Of a stretch of DNA of 64,000 nt, positions 51,107 to 61,145 are shown in pieces. The notes under the pieces are model-generated. The model saw only the letters and a program-made list of their open reading frames with translations. It made no database searches and was not told where the DNA came from. Both the position numbers and the translations under genes were made by a program. Source of the stretch: Pyrinomonadaceae bacterium (GTDB lineage Bacteria > Acidobacteriota > Blastocatellia > Pyrinomonadales > Pyrinomonadaceae); assembly GCA_028284415.1 (NCBI GenBank), contig JANQRU010000005.1, positions 124,001-188,000 of the forward strand, given 5' to 3'. Each line of letters starts with the position of its first letter. Position 1 is the stretch's first letter.

Positions 51107-53974
51107 TTATCTCCAATCGCCGAATAATGTAAAAGTACTCCAGTAATAAGGCGATTGATAACGGCGAATTTTCTTCATTTCAAGTTTAGTTTGCTGTAAG
51201 GCTTTGGAAGCTGGCATTCCTTTTTCAAAATGATTCCGATAAAAACGTTTCATAAATTCAGCGGTTGCAAAATCATCTACCTTCCAATAACTTGCAACGA
51301 CTCTTTTCGATCCTGCGTACAAAAATCCACGTGATAGCCCAATTAAACCTTCGCCTTCTACATCTTTTCCAAATGCGGTCTGGCAAGCTGATAAAACAAT
51401 CATTTCGCTGGAAAGATCAAGGTTGTATATATCATTGAGGCTCAAAAATCCGTCCTGCTCCTGTCCATTTTTGTCGTACAAAGAAAAAACTAAGCCAGAT
51501 AATTCTGGACGGGATGTATTTATCAAACCGTGAGTAGCAAAATGCAGATATTTATATTGTGACAGATTGAGATTTTCCAAGCCGTTAAGATTTGCTTCAA
51601 ATCCGAGTTTTAAGCTTCCCGAATCTTTATTTACTAAATTAAAAATCTCTCTAGCTTCTTTACGTGATGCAAGAAGTCTCGGTAAAGTATCCCCAAATCG
51701 AAAATCTCTCAAAGCTTGTTTGATAAGAATATTCTGTGTTGATTGTGTTTTGGGATTTGGAGTTTTTTCTATTCGTGCATCTTCACTATCGAATACTGGA
51801 TCGGCAAAAACGGCGATAGTTTTGGAATTATTTTGTTTGGAATTGTTTCTCAGTTGTGCCAAAACAGAGGCAGATGGAAGTAAAACGATTTCATTTTCGT
51901 CAGCTAAAGTATTCGTCTTAGAATTTGGAATATGTAATGCCGAAAAAGGTGTGTATTGCAGTACGCCGTCGGCAACTATCACCAATCTTTTCTGACTGAT
52001 TTTTTCGACAAATTTTGAAATTAACAAATTGCCTAACTCTTTAGATTTTTGAATGCGTTTTGCTTCTTCATCTCGCTTATTGGAAACTACTAAAGTGAAA
52101 AATTCCCTTGCTGTTTTCTCAATCTCTTTGCGTGTTGGCAATGTGAAGACTTCTATTGTCTTTTTCGTAACTAACCAAACATAACTTCTTTTGTCACCAA
52201 GTTTGTATTCGAGCAAAACACTTTTGTCATCAAGCAAATCCTGAATCTCTTTAACTGAGATTATTTCCCCTTCGGTTAAGTTTGCGAATTTTGGGTTTGC
52301 ACGTCGAATTTGAGTATTTAATGATTGAATCTTTGTATTTAAGTCATTGATCTCATTGTTTAATTTTGTGATTTCTTCAGAAGATTCATTATCTGCAATT
52401 TTTTGTTGGCGGATCGCATATTTGCTGTTAATTTCTTTTTGCAGTTTTTTTAATTCTGCAAAAAGCTTTGGATTAATGCCCTTTTTGAAATCAACTTTTG
52501 CTTCTTCTAACAAATCAAGCAAACTGCGGGAACGCGAACGTTCGCTTATTAACAGGGCTTCAAATACACTCTGCTCATCTTTGTTTTTTTCTGCCTTTGA
52601 GACCAGCAAATCAACATAGAGTTCAAAGTATTTTTGCGTGTTGGAAAAATAGCCATAACGGGATTTTGTATTTACCAATTCTCCACGAATTAATTCCGTT
52701 AAGCTGACTGATTCTTTTATGTATTCGATCGCTTTTTCTAAATTACCTTTTTCCCGCTCAGCAACCGCAAGGAAATATAATCCTTCTGCATGCATTACTC
52801 TATCACCTACTTCCTTTGAGCGATTTACCGATTCGGTAAGGCTTTTATAACCGACATCTTTAAATCCCGAATCCCACTGAGCTTTTCCGATTATCAAAAG
52901 TGAATTAGCTATTCCCCAGTTATCATTAATCTCTTTTCTTATTTCTAAGGCTTTCTCTACATATTTTTGTCCTTCTTTTGTATTCCCGCTAAAAAGCAAA
53001 GAAGCTCCGAAACTGTGTAAAATATTTGCTAGTCTCTGTTTGCCAAGACCTATTTTATTGGTTTCTTGAATCGCAATTGCCTGACGATAATAATTTTCGG
53101 CTTTTTTGTAATTTTTCAGCTCACTATAACTATTGGCGAGATTGTGTAATGTATTTGCTGCACCATAAACATTTCCGCTTTCTTTTTGAAATATCAAAGC
53201 TTGCTCAAAATATGAGATCGCTTTTTCATACTCCGCCAATGCTAAATAAATTGCCCCAAGATTGTTTACTATCGAACCCTGATACTGCCGATTTCCGAGT
53301 CTTTTCCAGATTTCAAGACTTAGCAAGTACGAATCCAGTGCATTTTGGAACTCACCTATTTCCTGATACATCACTCCACGTGTTCCAAAAGCAACTCCAG
53401 CCCATACAACATCCTCTTTTAATTTTGAGAGTTCAACAATATCTCCCCATTTCTTTATGGCTTCTGTTTTCCCTTCAATCGTACCGTTATTTCTCAGAGC
53501 AGTCGCTTGAAATGCAACTTTCATAATCAAATCGGCAGCACCATTAATCAACGCGTCACGACGAACAGTGGGGCGAATCTCTTTTAAACGAATCGTATAT
53601 TTTCCAAGTTTCGCACGAGAAAAAAATGGCTTAACCTCAACTTTATGCTCACCTGTGCTTTCTGCCATCACCAATATCAAATCTTTGCCAAACAAACCAC
53701 TGGGAGAATTTGTTTCAATATATTTTTCGCCTTGTGGATTTAAAGCGGCAAGTTCCAGTTCGATACCATTTTGGATAATTTCTACAACCGCAGTTTGATT
53801 TGCAGAAAGATTTATCGAATAAAAATGATTTTCACCTGATTTAATTTGGTTTTCTAATGGATTATTTAGTGTGAGTCTGGCGATGGGATTTTGAGCTGAT
53901 GTGTGAGAAGTAAGTAAAAATATGAGAAGAGTAAATTTAAGAAAAACGCCAATACTTAATAAATATCTTCTCAT
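51107..53974 (-). CDS. TPR-CHAT caspase-like protease (copy B)
   Basis: The 955-residue protein has a signal peptide, a PPC-like beta domain (about 30-130), TPR repeats (about 185-420: NLGAIYLALAEYEKAISYFEQ, NLANSYSELKNYKKAENYY), a coiled coil (about 500-570) and a C-terminal CHAT domain (about 630-955). The catalytic dyad is visible: His815 in LHFATHG and Cys864 in VLSACQTAFG. CHAT proteins are clan CD peptidases related to separase and caspases. It follows copy A by 35 nt. Confidence 0.92.
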   Translation of the reverse strand: MRRYLLSIGVFLKFTLLIFLLTSHTSAQNPIARLTLNNPLENQIKSGENHFYSINLSANQTAVVEIIQNGIELELAALNPQGEKYIETNSPSGLFGKDLILVMAESTGEHKVEVKPFFSRAKLGKYTIRLKEIRPTVRRDALINGAADLIMKVAFQATALRNNGTIEGKTEAIKKWGDIVELSKLKEDVVWAGVAFGTRGVMYQEIGEFQNALDSYLLSLEIWKRLGNRQYQGSIVNNLGAIYLALAEYEKAISYFEQALIFQKESGNVYGAANTLHNLANSYSELKNYKKAENYYRQAIAIQETNKIGLGKQRLANILHSFGASLLFSGNTKEGQKYVEKALEIRKEINDNWGIANSLLIIGKAQWDSGFKDVGYKSLTESVNRSKEVGDRVMHAEGLYFLAVAEREKGNLEKAIEYIKESVSLTELIRGELVNTKSRYGYFSNTQKYFELYVDLLVSKAEKNKDEQSVFEALLISERSRSRSLLDLLEEAKVDFKKGINPKLFAELKKLQKEINSKYAIRQQKIADNESSEEITKLNNEINDLNTKIQSLNTQIRRANPKFANLTEGEIISVKEIQDLLDDKSVLLEYKLGDKRSYVWLVTKKTIEVFTLPTRKEIEKTAREFFTLVVSNKRDEEAKRIQKSKELGNLLISKFVEKISQKRLVIVADGVLQYTPFSALHIPNSKTNTLADENEIVLLPSASVLAQLRNNSKQNNSKTIAVFADPVFDSEDARIEKTPNPKTQSTQNILIKQALRDFRFGDTLPRLLASRKEAREIFNLVNKDSGSLKLGFEANLNGLENLNLSQYKYLHFATHGLINTSRPELSGLVFSLYDKNGQEQDGFLSLNDIYNLDLSSEMIVLSACQTAFGKDVEGEGLIGLSRGFLYAGSKRVVASYWKVDDFATAEFMKRFYRNHFEKGMPASKALQQTKLEMKKIRRYQSPYYWSTFTLFGDWR

Positions 53975-54009
53975 ATTAAAAACTACAAAAACTTTATCAG
54001 TTTAAAAGC

Positions 54010-56883
54010 TTATTTCCAATCACCGAGCAATGTAAACGCACTCCAGTAATAGGGTGATTGATAGCGTTTGATGTTTTTCATTTCCAACTTGGTTTGCTGT
54101 AAGGATTTTGCGGCTGACATCCCTTCCTCCAGATGATGTTTGTAGAAACGCATCATAAATTCAGCCGTTGCCGAATCATCAACCTTCCAAAGGCTTGCTA
54201 CTATCCGATTAGAACCCGCATAAAGAAATCCTCTCGAAAGTCCGATCAAACCTTCTCCCCTGACATCTTTTCCTAAAGCGGTCTGACATGCTGATAAAAC
54301 GACCATATCGCTGGACAAATCCAAATTATAGATGTCATTGAGACTCAAAAAACCATTCTGAGTGTTTCCGTTTTTGTCGTATAGAGAAAAAACTAAACCC
54401 GATAACTCTGGACGGTTTGTATTGAGTAAACCGTGAGTAGCAAAATGCAAGATTTTGTAATCTTTGAGATTTTCTTTTTCGATATTTTTAACACTTGCCT
54501 CGAAATCTGTTCTGACAGATTTTCTGTTTTTATCAATTAAATCAGCGATATTTTTTGCTTCCCGTCTTGAATAAATCAGACGTGGCAAAGTTTCACCAAA
54601 GCGGAAATCCCTTGTGACTTTCTTCATTTCAACGCTCAACGTCACTTCATTTTTCTTTTCAGATATTCTGGAATCTTGTTTATCAAAAACAGGGTCGGCA
54701 AAGATTGCGATTGTTTTTTCGCCGATTTTATCTCTGCTTGGATTACTTCTGATTTGTGCTAAAACCGATGCAGAAGGCAAAACGATTATTTCATTGGTAT
54801 CAGATAAGTATTTTCCTCTTCCCTCGTCTAAAGCAGGATTTGATAGTGCTGAAAATGGTGTGTATTGCAGAATCCCATCGGCAACTACTGCCAGACGCTT
54901 ATTAGTTATTTTATTGGCAACAGGAGAAAGCAAAATGTCGCCTAGTTCTTTTGACAGTTCATCAATTTTTGATTTTTCACTTTTTTTGTTATCAATGATT
55001 ATCGAATAAAAAGACCTTGCTTTTTCTTCGATGGTTTTTCTGTCCGGTAAATTAAAAACCTCGACATTTTTACTAGTTACAAGCCAACCCAAACTGCGTT
55101 TATCACCAAGTTTGTATTGAATTAGAACTGTATCTTCATCAAGCAGACTCTGTATTTCCTTAGCCGAAATGGTTTTACCTTCGGTCAAATCTGCATATCT
55201 AGGGTTTTCCCGACGAATCGTGATTTGCAGGTTTTGGATCTTGGTATTTAGATCGTTAATTTCATTGTTAATTTTCGTGACCTGCTCGGGTTTCGGCTTT
55301 CCGCTTAAAAGCCTCTGCCGACCGGCATATTTTTCCGTGAGTTTCTTTTGAGCATTTTTCAACTCACTAAAAAGTTTTGCATCTACGCTCTGTCGAAAGT
55401 CAACTTTGGCTTCTTGCAGAAGTTCAACCAAACTTCGCGAACGCGAACGCTCACTTATTTGTAAAGCCAAAGCGACATCAGCGTCCTGTTTAGTTTTTTC
55501 TGATCGGCTGATTAATAAATCAATATAAAGATCATAATAATTCTGTACTGTTGAAAAATAAGAATAACGGGATTCGGAACTGACCAAACTACTTCGTATT
55601 TGTTCGATCAAGTCTAGTCCTTTGGTGATATTTTCAATCGCGGTATCTATATTGCCAAGCTCTTTTTCAGCACGAGCCAAAAGATAAAATGACTGTGCTT
55701 CCATAACTCTGTCACCGAGTGCTTTTGAACGTCGGTTCGCATCATTAAGTTTTGCCAAACCTTCGTCTTTGTTTCCCGCTTCCCATTGGGCTTTACCTAA
55801 ATTAATAAGTGAATTAGCAACTCCCCAGCTATGTTTGACTTCTTGCCGAACTTTCAAAGATCGCTCTAAAAAATCTATTCCTTTTTCTTGTTCTCCCTTT
55901 AGAAGATAATTTGCTCCCAAATTATTTAACGTATAGCCAAGACTTCTTTTTCCGCGAACACTTTGGTTTTTTGAGCGAAGGGCAACCGATTGCTTAAAAA
56001 AGCTTTCCGCTTCCGTGTAACTTTGAAGTCGCATATAGGCATAGCCTATGTTGTTTAAATAGGTTGCAACGCTATTCATATCTCCAACTTCGCGTTGGAG
56101 TTTTAAGGCACGCTTGTAATAATCTATCGCCTTTTCGTATTCGCCTATGTCAGCATACACATTACCGATGTTGTTTATTGATGAAGCTTTGTATTGACGA
56201 TTATTTATATCTTCCCAGATCACTAAACTTATTAGATAAACATCAAGTGCTTTCTGAAGTTCTCCAAGTTGTTCATAGATTAATCCCTGTCCAACTAAAG
56301 CCACTCCTTCCCAAACTACATCTTTCTTGATCTTAGAAACTTCTATTGCTTCATCCCACTTTGCAATGGCTTTTTGCTTTCCTTCAATTGTTCCTTCGTA
56401 TTTTAATTTGGTTGCTTCCTGAGCAAGCGAAAGGATCATTCTTGCGGCATCATTTATCGCAAAATCTTCTTCAACGGTGGGACGAATTTCACTCAATGTG
56501 ATCTTATATTTTCCCAATCTCGCACGCGGGCTTGCTGTCGAAACCTCTACTTTATAATGCCCTGTTTCTTTAGCCGTCACCAAAATAGAGTCTTCCCCAT
56601 AAAGTCCACTTGGAGAAAGACTTACAATAAATTCTTCACCCTTTAGATTGATTGCTGAGAAATTTATATCAACGCCATTTTGAATCGCTTCGATCAAGGC
56701 AGTTTGTCCAGCTTTTAATTTGACAGTGTATGTGTGTTTCTGACCACCTTTAATTTCGGAATCAATAGATTTTTTTAATGTCAGCTCTTGAATCTGAGTC
56801 TGTGCAAAAACAAACACACTAAATAAGCATATTAGCGATACTCCAAAAAAAGCTTTTGAAATCTTAAATAGTCTTTTTTTCAT
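54010..56883 (-). CDS. TPR-CHAT caspase-like protease (copy A)
   Basis: The 957-residue protein has the same domain order as its neighbour: signal peptide, PPC-like domain (about 30-130), TPRs (about 190-430: NIGNVYADIGEYEKAIDYYKR), coiled coil (about 500-570), CHAT domain with His817 and Cys866. The two are clear tandem duplicates, most alike in the last 150 residues. The secretion signal suggests action outside the cytoplasm. Substrates unknown. Confidence 0.92.
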   Translation of the reverse strand: MKKRLFKISKAFFGVSLICLFSVFVFAQTQIQELTLKKSIDSEIKGGQKHTYTVKLKAGQTALIEAIQNGVDINFSAINLKGEEFIVSLSPSGLYGEDSILVTAKETGHYKVEVSTASPRARLGKYKITLSEIRPTVEEDFAINDAARMILSLAQEATKLKYEGTIEGKQKAIAKWDEAIEVSKIKKDVVWEGVALVGQGLIYEQLGELQKALDVYLISLVIWEDINNRQYKASSINNIGNVYADIGEYEKAIDYYKRALKLQREVGDMNSVATYLNNIGYAYMRLQSYTEAESFFKQSVALRSKNQSVRGKRSLGYTLNNLGANYLLKGEQEKGIDFLERSLKVRQEVKHSWGVANSLINLGKAQWEAGNKDEGLAKLNDANRRSKALGDRVMEAQSFYLLARAEKELGNIDTAIENITKGLDLIEQIRSSLVSSESRYSYFSTVQNYYDLYIDLLISRSEKTKQDADVALALQISERSRSRSLVELLQEAKVDFRQSVDAKLFSELKNAQKKLTEKYAGRQRLLSGKPKPEQVTKINNEINDLNTKIQNLQITIRRENPRYADLTEGKTISAKEIQSLLDEDTVLIQYKLGDKRSLGWLVTSKNVEVFNLPDRKTIEEKARSFYSIIIDNKKSEKSKIDELSKELGDILLSPVANKITNKRLAVVADGILQYTPFSALSNPALDEGRGKYLSDTNEIIVLPSASVLAQIRSNPSRDKIGEKTIAIFADPVFDKQDSRISEKKNEVTLSVEMKKVTRDFRFGETLPRLIYSRREAKNIADLIDKNRKSVRTDFEASVKNIEKENLKDYKILHFATHGLLNTNRPELSGLVFSLYDKNGNTQNGFLSLNDIYNLDLSSDMVVLSACQTALGKDVRGEGLIGLSRGFLYAGSNRIVASLWKVDDSATAEFMMRFYKHHLEEGMSAAKSLQQTKLEMKNIKRYQSPYYWSAFTLLGDWK

Positions 56884-56970
56884 ACTTTTAGAAGGAATTT
56901 ATAAAATCGAATATAAATACTTTCCAATAAATACGCTTTTGAGTCAAGATTTTTGATACGTCCCCAAATC

Positions 56971-57003
56971 AAAAAAAAGACAGGCTGTAAGAGCCTGCCT
57001 GTA
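56971..57003 (-). terminator. Terminator of the 57-kb lipoprotein gene
   Basis: On the minus strand ACAGGC and GCCTGT arms (with an inner AGGCT/AGCCT alternative) are followed by eight T residues (A run 56971-56978 on plus). Confidence 0.8.
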
Positions 57004-57027
57004 AGATTTATTTTTTCTGGGAGGAAA

Positions 57028-57960
57028 CTAATTTGTCATAATATCGCCAAAAGCGACCACTTCTTCGCTGCCTGAATCGAATTTAACCCAAACGCGACCG
57101 ATATTTTCATCAACCTTTGTTACTTCTGCATCTTTGAATGACCCGACAAACGGTGCTTTTACTTTATCGCCCGCTTTTACACTAACTTTGACAGGAACAC
57201 TTTTCACATCAGCTCTTGGGAAAACCCCAACTCGTCCCGCAAAAAGTTTAACGAATACCTTGTCACCATTTACGCGTATGACCTGCCCGCGTTTCATATC
57301 AGTTCCGATCGCAACTGATGTTCCGGGAGCCATCATTGCGGTAATTGGAACAAAAGTATCAGGTTTGATCTGATAATCTGTTTGAGCAATCCCTGTTCCT
57401 TTTTCTCGATCTTTCGCAGGGTTATCATATTTAAGATCAAGATAGCGAACCGTCGGAGCTTTCGGGTCAGAGGCATCCGTTACGATGGCTTTTTGCATTC
57501 CCGAACCTGTCTGCCACCAAGTTAAAACTATGTCACCTTTTTTAGCGGTTTGACCAGCTGGAATCGGAACAATATAAGCATTTGGCACTTCTTGAGTGTT
57601 GCTCATAAATTTAATCTTAGACATCTCTTCACCCGGCTCTTCCATTTTCTGGTTATACCAAATCATCGTAACTTTGGTCGGGTCTTTTTTCACCGCATCT
57701 TCAAGCCAATTGTAAGATGGTACTAAAACATTTTCGCCTTTTTTAGCGATTGTATCTGTTTTTGGAAAATCGAATGGAAACTTCATTTCCACCTTTTCAT
57801 CTTCCTTTTTCTCATCTTCTTTTTTAGGGGCAGTTGCAGTGTTTGCATCTTTATTTTCAGATGCTTTATTGGCATCGTCACCTGTTTTTTCAGCTCCGCC
57901 GCCACACGCTGCAATCAAAAGTGAAAAAGTCAATACACACAAAAAAATCTTGGTTTTCAT
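57028..57960 (-). CDS. Lipoprotein with Tudor/SH3-like repeats
   Basis: The 310-residue protein has a lipobox (LLIAACGGG; Cys19), an Asp/Lys/Glu-rich linker, and beta-barrel repeats: about 95-155, 205-250 (GTSVAIGTDMKRGQVIRVNGDKVFVK) and 258-305 (AGDKVKAPFVGSFKDAEVTKV), each with a V-x-V-K/W-F pattern like small Tudor or SH3 barrels. Function unknown. Confidence 0.7.
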   Translation of the reverse strand: MKTKIFLCVLTFSLLIAACGGGAEKTGDDANKASENKDANTATAPKKEDEKKEDEKVEMKFPFDFPKTDTIAKKGENVLVPSYNWLEDAVKKDPTKVTMIWYNQKMEEPGEEMSKIKFMSNTQEVPNAYIVPIPAGQTAKKGDIVLTWWQTGSGMQKAIVTDASDPKAPTVRYLDLKYDNPAKDREKGTGIAQTDYQIKPDTFVPITAMMAPGTSVAIGTDMKRGQVIRVNGDKVFVKLFAGRVGVFPRADVKSVPVKVSVKAGDKVKAPFVGSFKDAEVTKVDENIGRVWVKFDSGSEEVVAFGDIMTN

Positions 57961-58118
57961 AAATCCTCCGTAAAAATTTTAAGTAGTCTAATTTTTCTTG
58001 AACCCTTACCACTAAAAATCTTCGATAAATGCAATTCAAATTAGCTCATGCATTTATTTTTACTGAAATGATTTATTTTGTAGCCACATATTTAGGTAGG
58101 TTTTTTTGAATTAAAAAT

Positions 58119-58160
58119 AAAAAAGTGCGGAGCAAGTTAACATTTTGCTCCACACTGTTT
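58119..58160 (-). terminator. Terminator of the DUF3862-like lipoprotein gene
   Basis: AGTGCGGAGCAA (58124-58135) pairs with TTGCTCCACACT (58145-58156), one wobble, and the minus strand ends in a T run. Confidence 0.92.
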
Positions 58161-58183
58161 TAAGTGAATTGTTTTTTGATGTC

Positions 58184-58813
58184 TTACTTCAGTCCTGCTT
58201 GAGTTTTGTTTTGTAACTCATCATTTCTAAAAGTTGTAATAATTCTTGAAAATCCTTTTCCTTTCCAGGTGTATGACTTGCTGGTAAATGAACTGAATTT
58301 TGAAAGTCTAGTCATTTCACCGTCTGAACCGATGATATTTTTAACTTCTTCATATTTCATCCCTGTTTTGATGTTATTGAATTTAGCTTGTGAAATATCA
58401 GCCGTCCCACTACTTGGTGTAATTCCTGATTGCGATTTTGAAACTAATTTACTATTTTGGAATCTTACGCTGATTTGAGCAAATTTATCGCCTTTCCATT
58501 GATATGCTTTTGATTCATAGCTTCCGCTCTTTGTACTGCTGGTTTCATTCCCATCAGAGCCCATAATTCCCTTAACTTGATCGTAGGACATATCTAATTC
58601 GATCTGATTGAATTTGTCCAATGAAAGATCAGCAGGTCCACTACTTGAAGTTGATGTGGAGTCTGATGGCTTATCACCGGATGTTGAAGGTGATGAATCC
58701 GTACTTGGGGCAGGAGTTGGAACTTCGTCTTTTTTACCTGTAAAGCTGTCCAATGAACAACCCAAAACTACAAACAATAATGTAATTAATACCAAACTTA
58801 TAGATTTCTTCAT
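58184..58813 (-). CDS. Lipoprotein with two DUF3862/BLIP-like repeats
   Basis: The 209-residue protein has a lipobox (VVLGCSL; Cys19), a Ser/Pro/Thr-rich linker (25-62) and two copies of a repeat: SLDKFNQIELDMSYDQVKGI (about 63-130) and AKFNNIKTGMKYEEVKNIIG (about 142-209), each followed by YQWKG or YTWKG. This is the DUF3862 pattern, related to beta-lactamase inhibitor BLIP and SmpA/BamE folds. Ligand unknown. Confidence 0.82.
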   Translation of the reverse strand: MKKSISLVLITLLFVVLGCSLDSFTGKKDEVPTPAPSTDSSPSTSGDKPSDSTSTSSSGPADLSLDKFNQIELDMSYDQVKGIMGSDGNETSSTKSGSYESKAYQWKGDKFAQISVRFQNSKLVSKSQSGITPSSGTADISQAKFNNIKTGMKYEEVKNIIGSDGEMTRLSKFSSFTSKSYTWKGKGFSRIITTFRNDELQNKTQAGLK

Positions 58814-58908
58814 TTCTTCTCCTTTATTTCCTGTTTCTTTTATAGGTTTTTATGAATAACTTAATAATGAAAATTAGTCAAATTTTTATAAAGATTTAAT
58901 AGCAAAAA

Positions 58909-59508
58909 TTATTCACAAGGAATCCTAAAACTGTTTACTAGATTTCTTTTTTGAAACCTTCCGTCTTTTGAAAAAGCGTAGCTAACTTGGCTGTATGCAT
59001 CTTCGCAAATCATTCCAGCAGGTCTTTTTAGCCAAAGGGTTATAGTTATGTTTCCGTCATTATCTGACTTTGCCCGAGGTTTTTCAAATTTTCGGTTTGT
59101 AAAATCTTTAGTGGCTTTATCAAGTGGATTTCCAAATGCCATCATTCCATTTTTTACCCAGTTCAAAGCCAAACCTTCGCGTACATCCTTCGGAGCTTTT
59201 TCCCAACCGAGAGATTTTAATGCTGATTCAGATAAATCCTTTCGCTTCACATACTCTTGCCCAACAAAACCTCCGGTCAATCTACAGCCAAGATCGTGTG
59301 CAAAATCACCGACAAGTATTATGTTCGGTAATTCTTTTGGACGCTTCAAGCATCCTTTGCTATTTTTGTCATACTTCTCACCTGTAATTGATTCCAAAGC
59401 ATCAAAAACACCATCCTTTGTCGAAAGATCATATTTTTGTGCGTTGGTACAAGAACTTGTCGCAAAAAGAATTAGTAAAATGAGTATGCTTTTGTATTTG
59501 ATAAACAT
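58909..59508 (-). CDS. Putative lipoprotein of unknown function
   Basis: The 199-residue protein has a lipobox-like LILFATSSCTNAQ (Cys20) and a mixed domain with several Cys (GCLKRP, LGCRL, MICEDAY, IPCE) that could pair. The family is not recognised. It is monocistronic. Confidence 0.6.
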   Translation of the reverse strand: MFIKYKSILILLILFATSSCTNAQKYDLSTKDGVFDALESITGEKYDKNSKGCLKRPKELPNIILVGDFAHDLGCRLTGGFVGQEYVKRKDLSESALKSLGWEKAPKDVREGLALNWVKNGMMAFGNPLDKATKDFTNRKFEKPRAKSDNDGNITITLWLKRPAGMICEDAYSQVSYAFSKDGRFQKRNLVNSFRIPCE

Positions 59509-59624
59509 AAAAATTATATCTACGTAGCTTCAGATTTTATTTGTCTCAGCATTTTTAGTAACCACATAAACAGGTAGTTACCAGCTTATTCAAAGAATCT
59601 ATCAGTGCATTCCTAACAAAAAAT

Positions 59625-60878
59625 TTATTTGATAGCTTCGAATGCATCGTATAATTTCCTAAGTTGACTTTGAACTTCTTCAGGATTTGCTAAAACTTCA
59701 TCAATAATTAACTGAGCATCAGCATCAGAGACTTCAACACCCTGTTGTCTTAGGTTCGTTACAATTTCAAGTCCGTATTGAGCTCTTTCCTGAGCTGTTA
59801 GAACAACTGCTCCCGGAGCAGCCTGAATAGCTTTAACTGCAATCGCAAGAAGTATTTTCGCTACTAAAGCAACAGCACCAAATCTACCTTTCGCCACAAA
59901 CAGGGTTAAATGTCCGAGAATAACGCCCGATCCACCACCCGCAAGCTTTGGATCTGAGACAATCGCTTCCGGCACATTTCCGACGATGTTTGGAACATTC
60001 GTCCAAAGATGATGAAGTGTTGCGTCAATCAACTTATCATAAAGCGTCGGAGTATTTGCCAGCATATATCTACGAACCTCACAACTTATACGAATTGCGT
60101 CATCAACTTTTGCCAGCCATTCACGATTCGTGTATGCCCAATGCGTTAGTGTTAATCCGGTAACTGCAACAAAAGCCGGTAAATTGATAGTAGAAATGAC
60201 TCCGAGAAAGAAGTAAACTTCAGCTTCTACCAACTTAAATATTGGTTCTGTTCTTTTATAGAGATCATCAAAGTGGTAAGTCACCAAATCATCCTTAAAC
60301 TCTTCAGTTTTTTGAATAATTAACTTGTTGTGATAGGGACTCATCGGATTTTCTAACAGAAAAACAATTGCATTTACACCTGTCCAAACATCCGCTATGG
60401 TTCTTTTACCAATATGAGAAAGCCATGTCTCTCCTACAGATAAAAACGGACCAATGTGTAAAATTGGAATCTTTACATTAAGGTTGTGCTTTTTCTGATT
60501 AAATTCATTTTCTGGAAGAACCCAAGCTTTCTTTAATCCCGCAACCTTCTGCCAAGGCAGATCGGGGTCAGGCTTTGGTTTCGGTTTCGTTCCATTCCCA
60601 GACTCCTTTCGAGTCGGCATATGATAAAGAATCTCTCCGGCGTTTATTAAATTTTTGTTTGGTATCTCAGCTAAATCAGTATCGGTTATGGGTCCTGTCG
60701 GTTTGTGCCGACGGTGTTTATATTCATTGAGGTGATTAAAATCACCATGTATTGCCATTGAGTATTTACTCAAAGAATCTCCGCCCTTCACATTTATTGC
60801 TCCATCCTTCGCAACTATTACCGAATAACCTCCTCCTTCGTGTTTGCTACTTCCATCGGGTAAAACTGTTTTTGCCAT
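59625..60878 (-). CDS. LysM-like protein with hydrophobic helical body
   Basis: The 417-residue protein lacks a signal peptide. Residues about 28-92 resemble a LysM domain: VKGGDSLSKYSMAIHGDFNH, then NKNLINAGEILYHMP. Hydrophobic helices near 215-235 and 318-350 could cross or insert into a membrane, and a helical tail follows. LysM plus pore-like helices is a layout seen in spike- or effector-associated proteins. It is the last gene of a cassette with wall-active-looking proteins; the function is not known. Confidence 0.55.
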   Translation of the reverse strand: MAKTVLPDGSSKHEGGGYSVIVAKDGAINVKGGDSLSKYSMAIHGDFNHLNEYKHRRHKPTGPITDTDLAEIPNKNLINAGEILYHMPTRKESGNGTKPKPKPDPDLPWQKVAGLKKAWVLPENEFNQKKHNLNVKIPILHIGPFLSVGETWLSHIGKRTIADVWTGVNAIVFLLENPMSPYHNKLIIQKTEEFKDDLVTYHFDDLYKRTEPIFKLVEAEVYFFLGVISTINLPAFVAVTGLTLTHWAYTNREWLAKVDDAIRISCEVRRYMLANTPTLYDKLIDATLHHLWTNVPNIVGNVPEAIVSDPKLAGGGSGVILGHLTLFVAKGRFGAVALVAKILLAIAVKAIQAAPGAVVLTAQERAQYGLEIVTNLRQQGVEVSDADAQLIIDEVLANPEEVQSQLRKLYDAFEAIK

Positions 60879-61145
60879 TTTATTTATCTCCTAAAAAAAT
60901 ATAATTGCTTATTAAATTTATGAGTTCACATCCTCGAAACTCATAATTTTGGACGTTGAAATTTTTCGTTTGGTCGAGATAATTTCGCATTTTTTATAAA
61001 AAATATTTTTTTATAACCTATTACGCAAAAAGGCTTTAGAAGATACGTCTAACAATATTTGCGGACAATATTAAATTTAAGAAATGCGAACCAATATGTT
61101 AGTTTTCTCTTACACTTGATCCGCATTTTTATGAATAAATCTCCT
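60879..61145. other. Intergenic region inside the LysM/DUF5675 cassette
   Basis: This 267-nt gap holds the likely terminator of the upstream gene (AAATGCG 61083-61089 paired with CGCATTT 61122-61128), AT-rich DNA, and a perfect 9-bp hairpin (60918-60926 with 60938-60946) in the leader of the LysM-like gene, which has AGGAG before its ATG. No ORF is convincing and the shared promoter element is absent. Confidence 0.45.
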
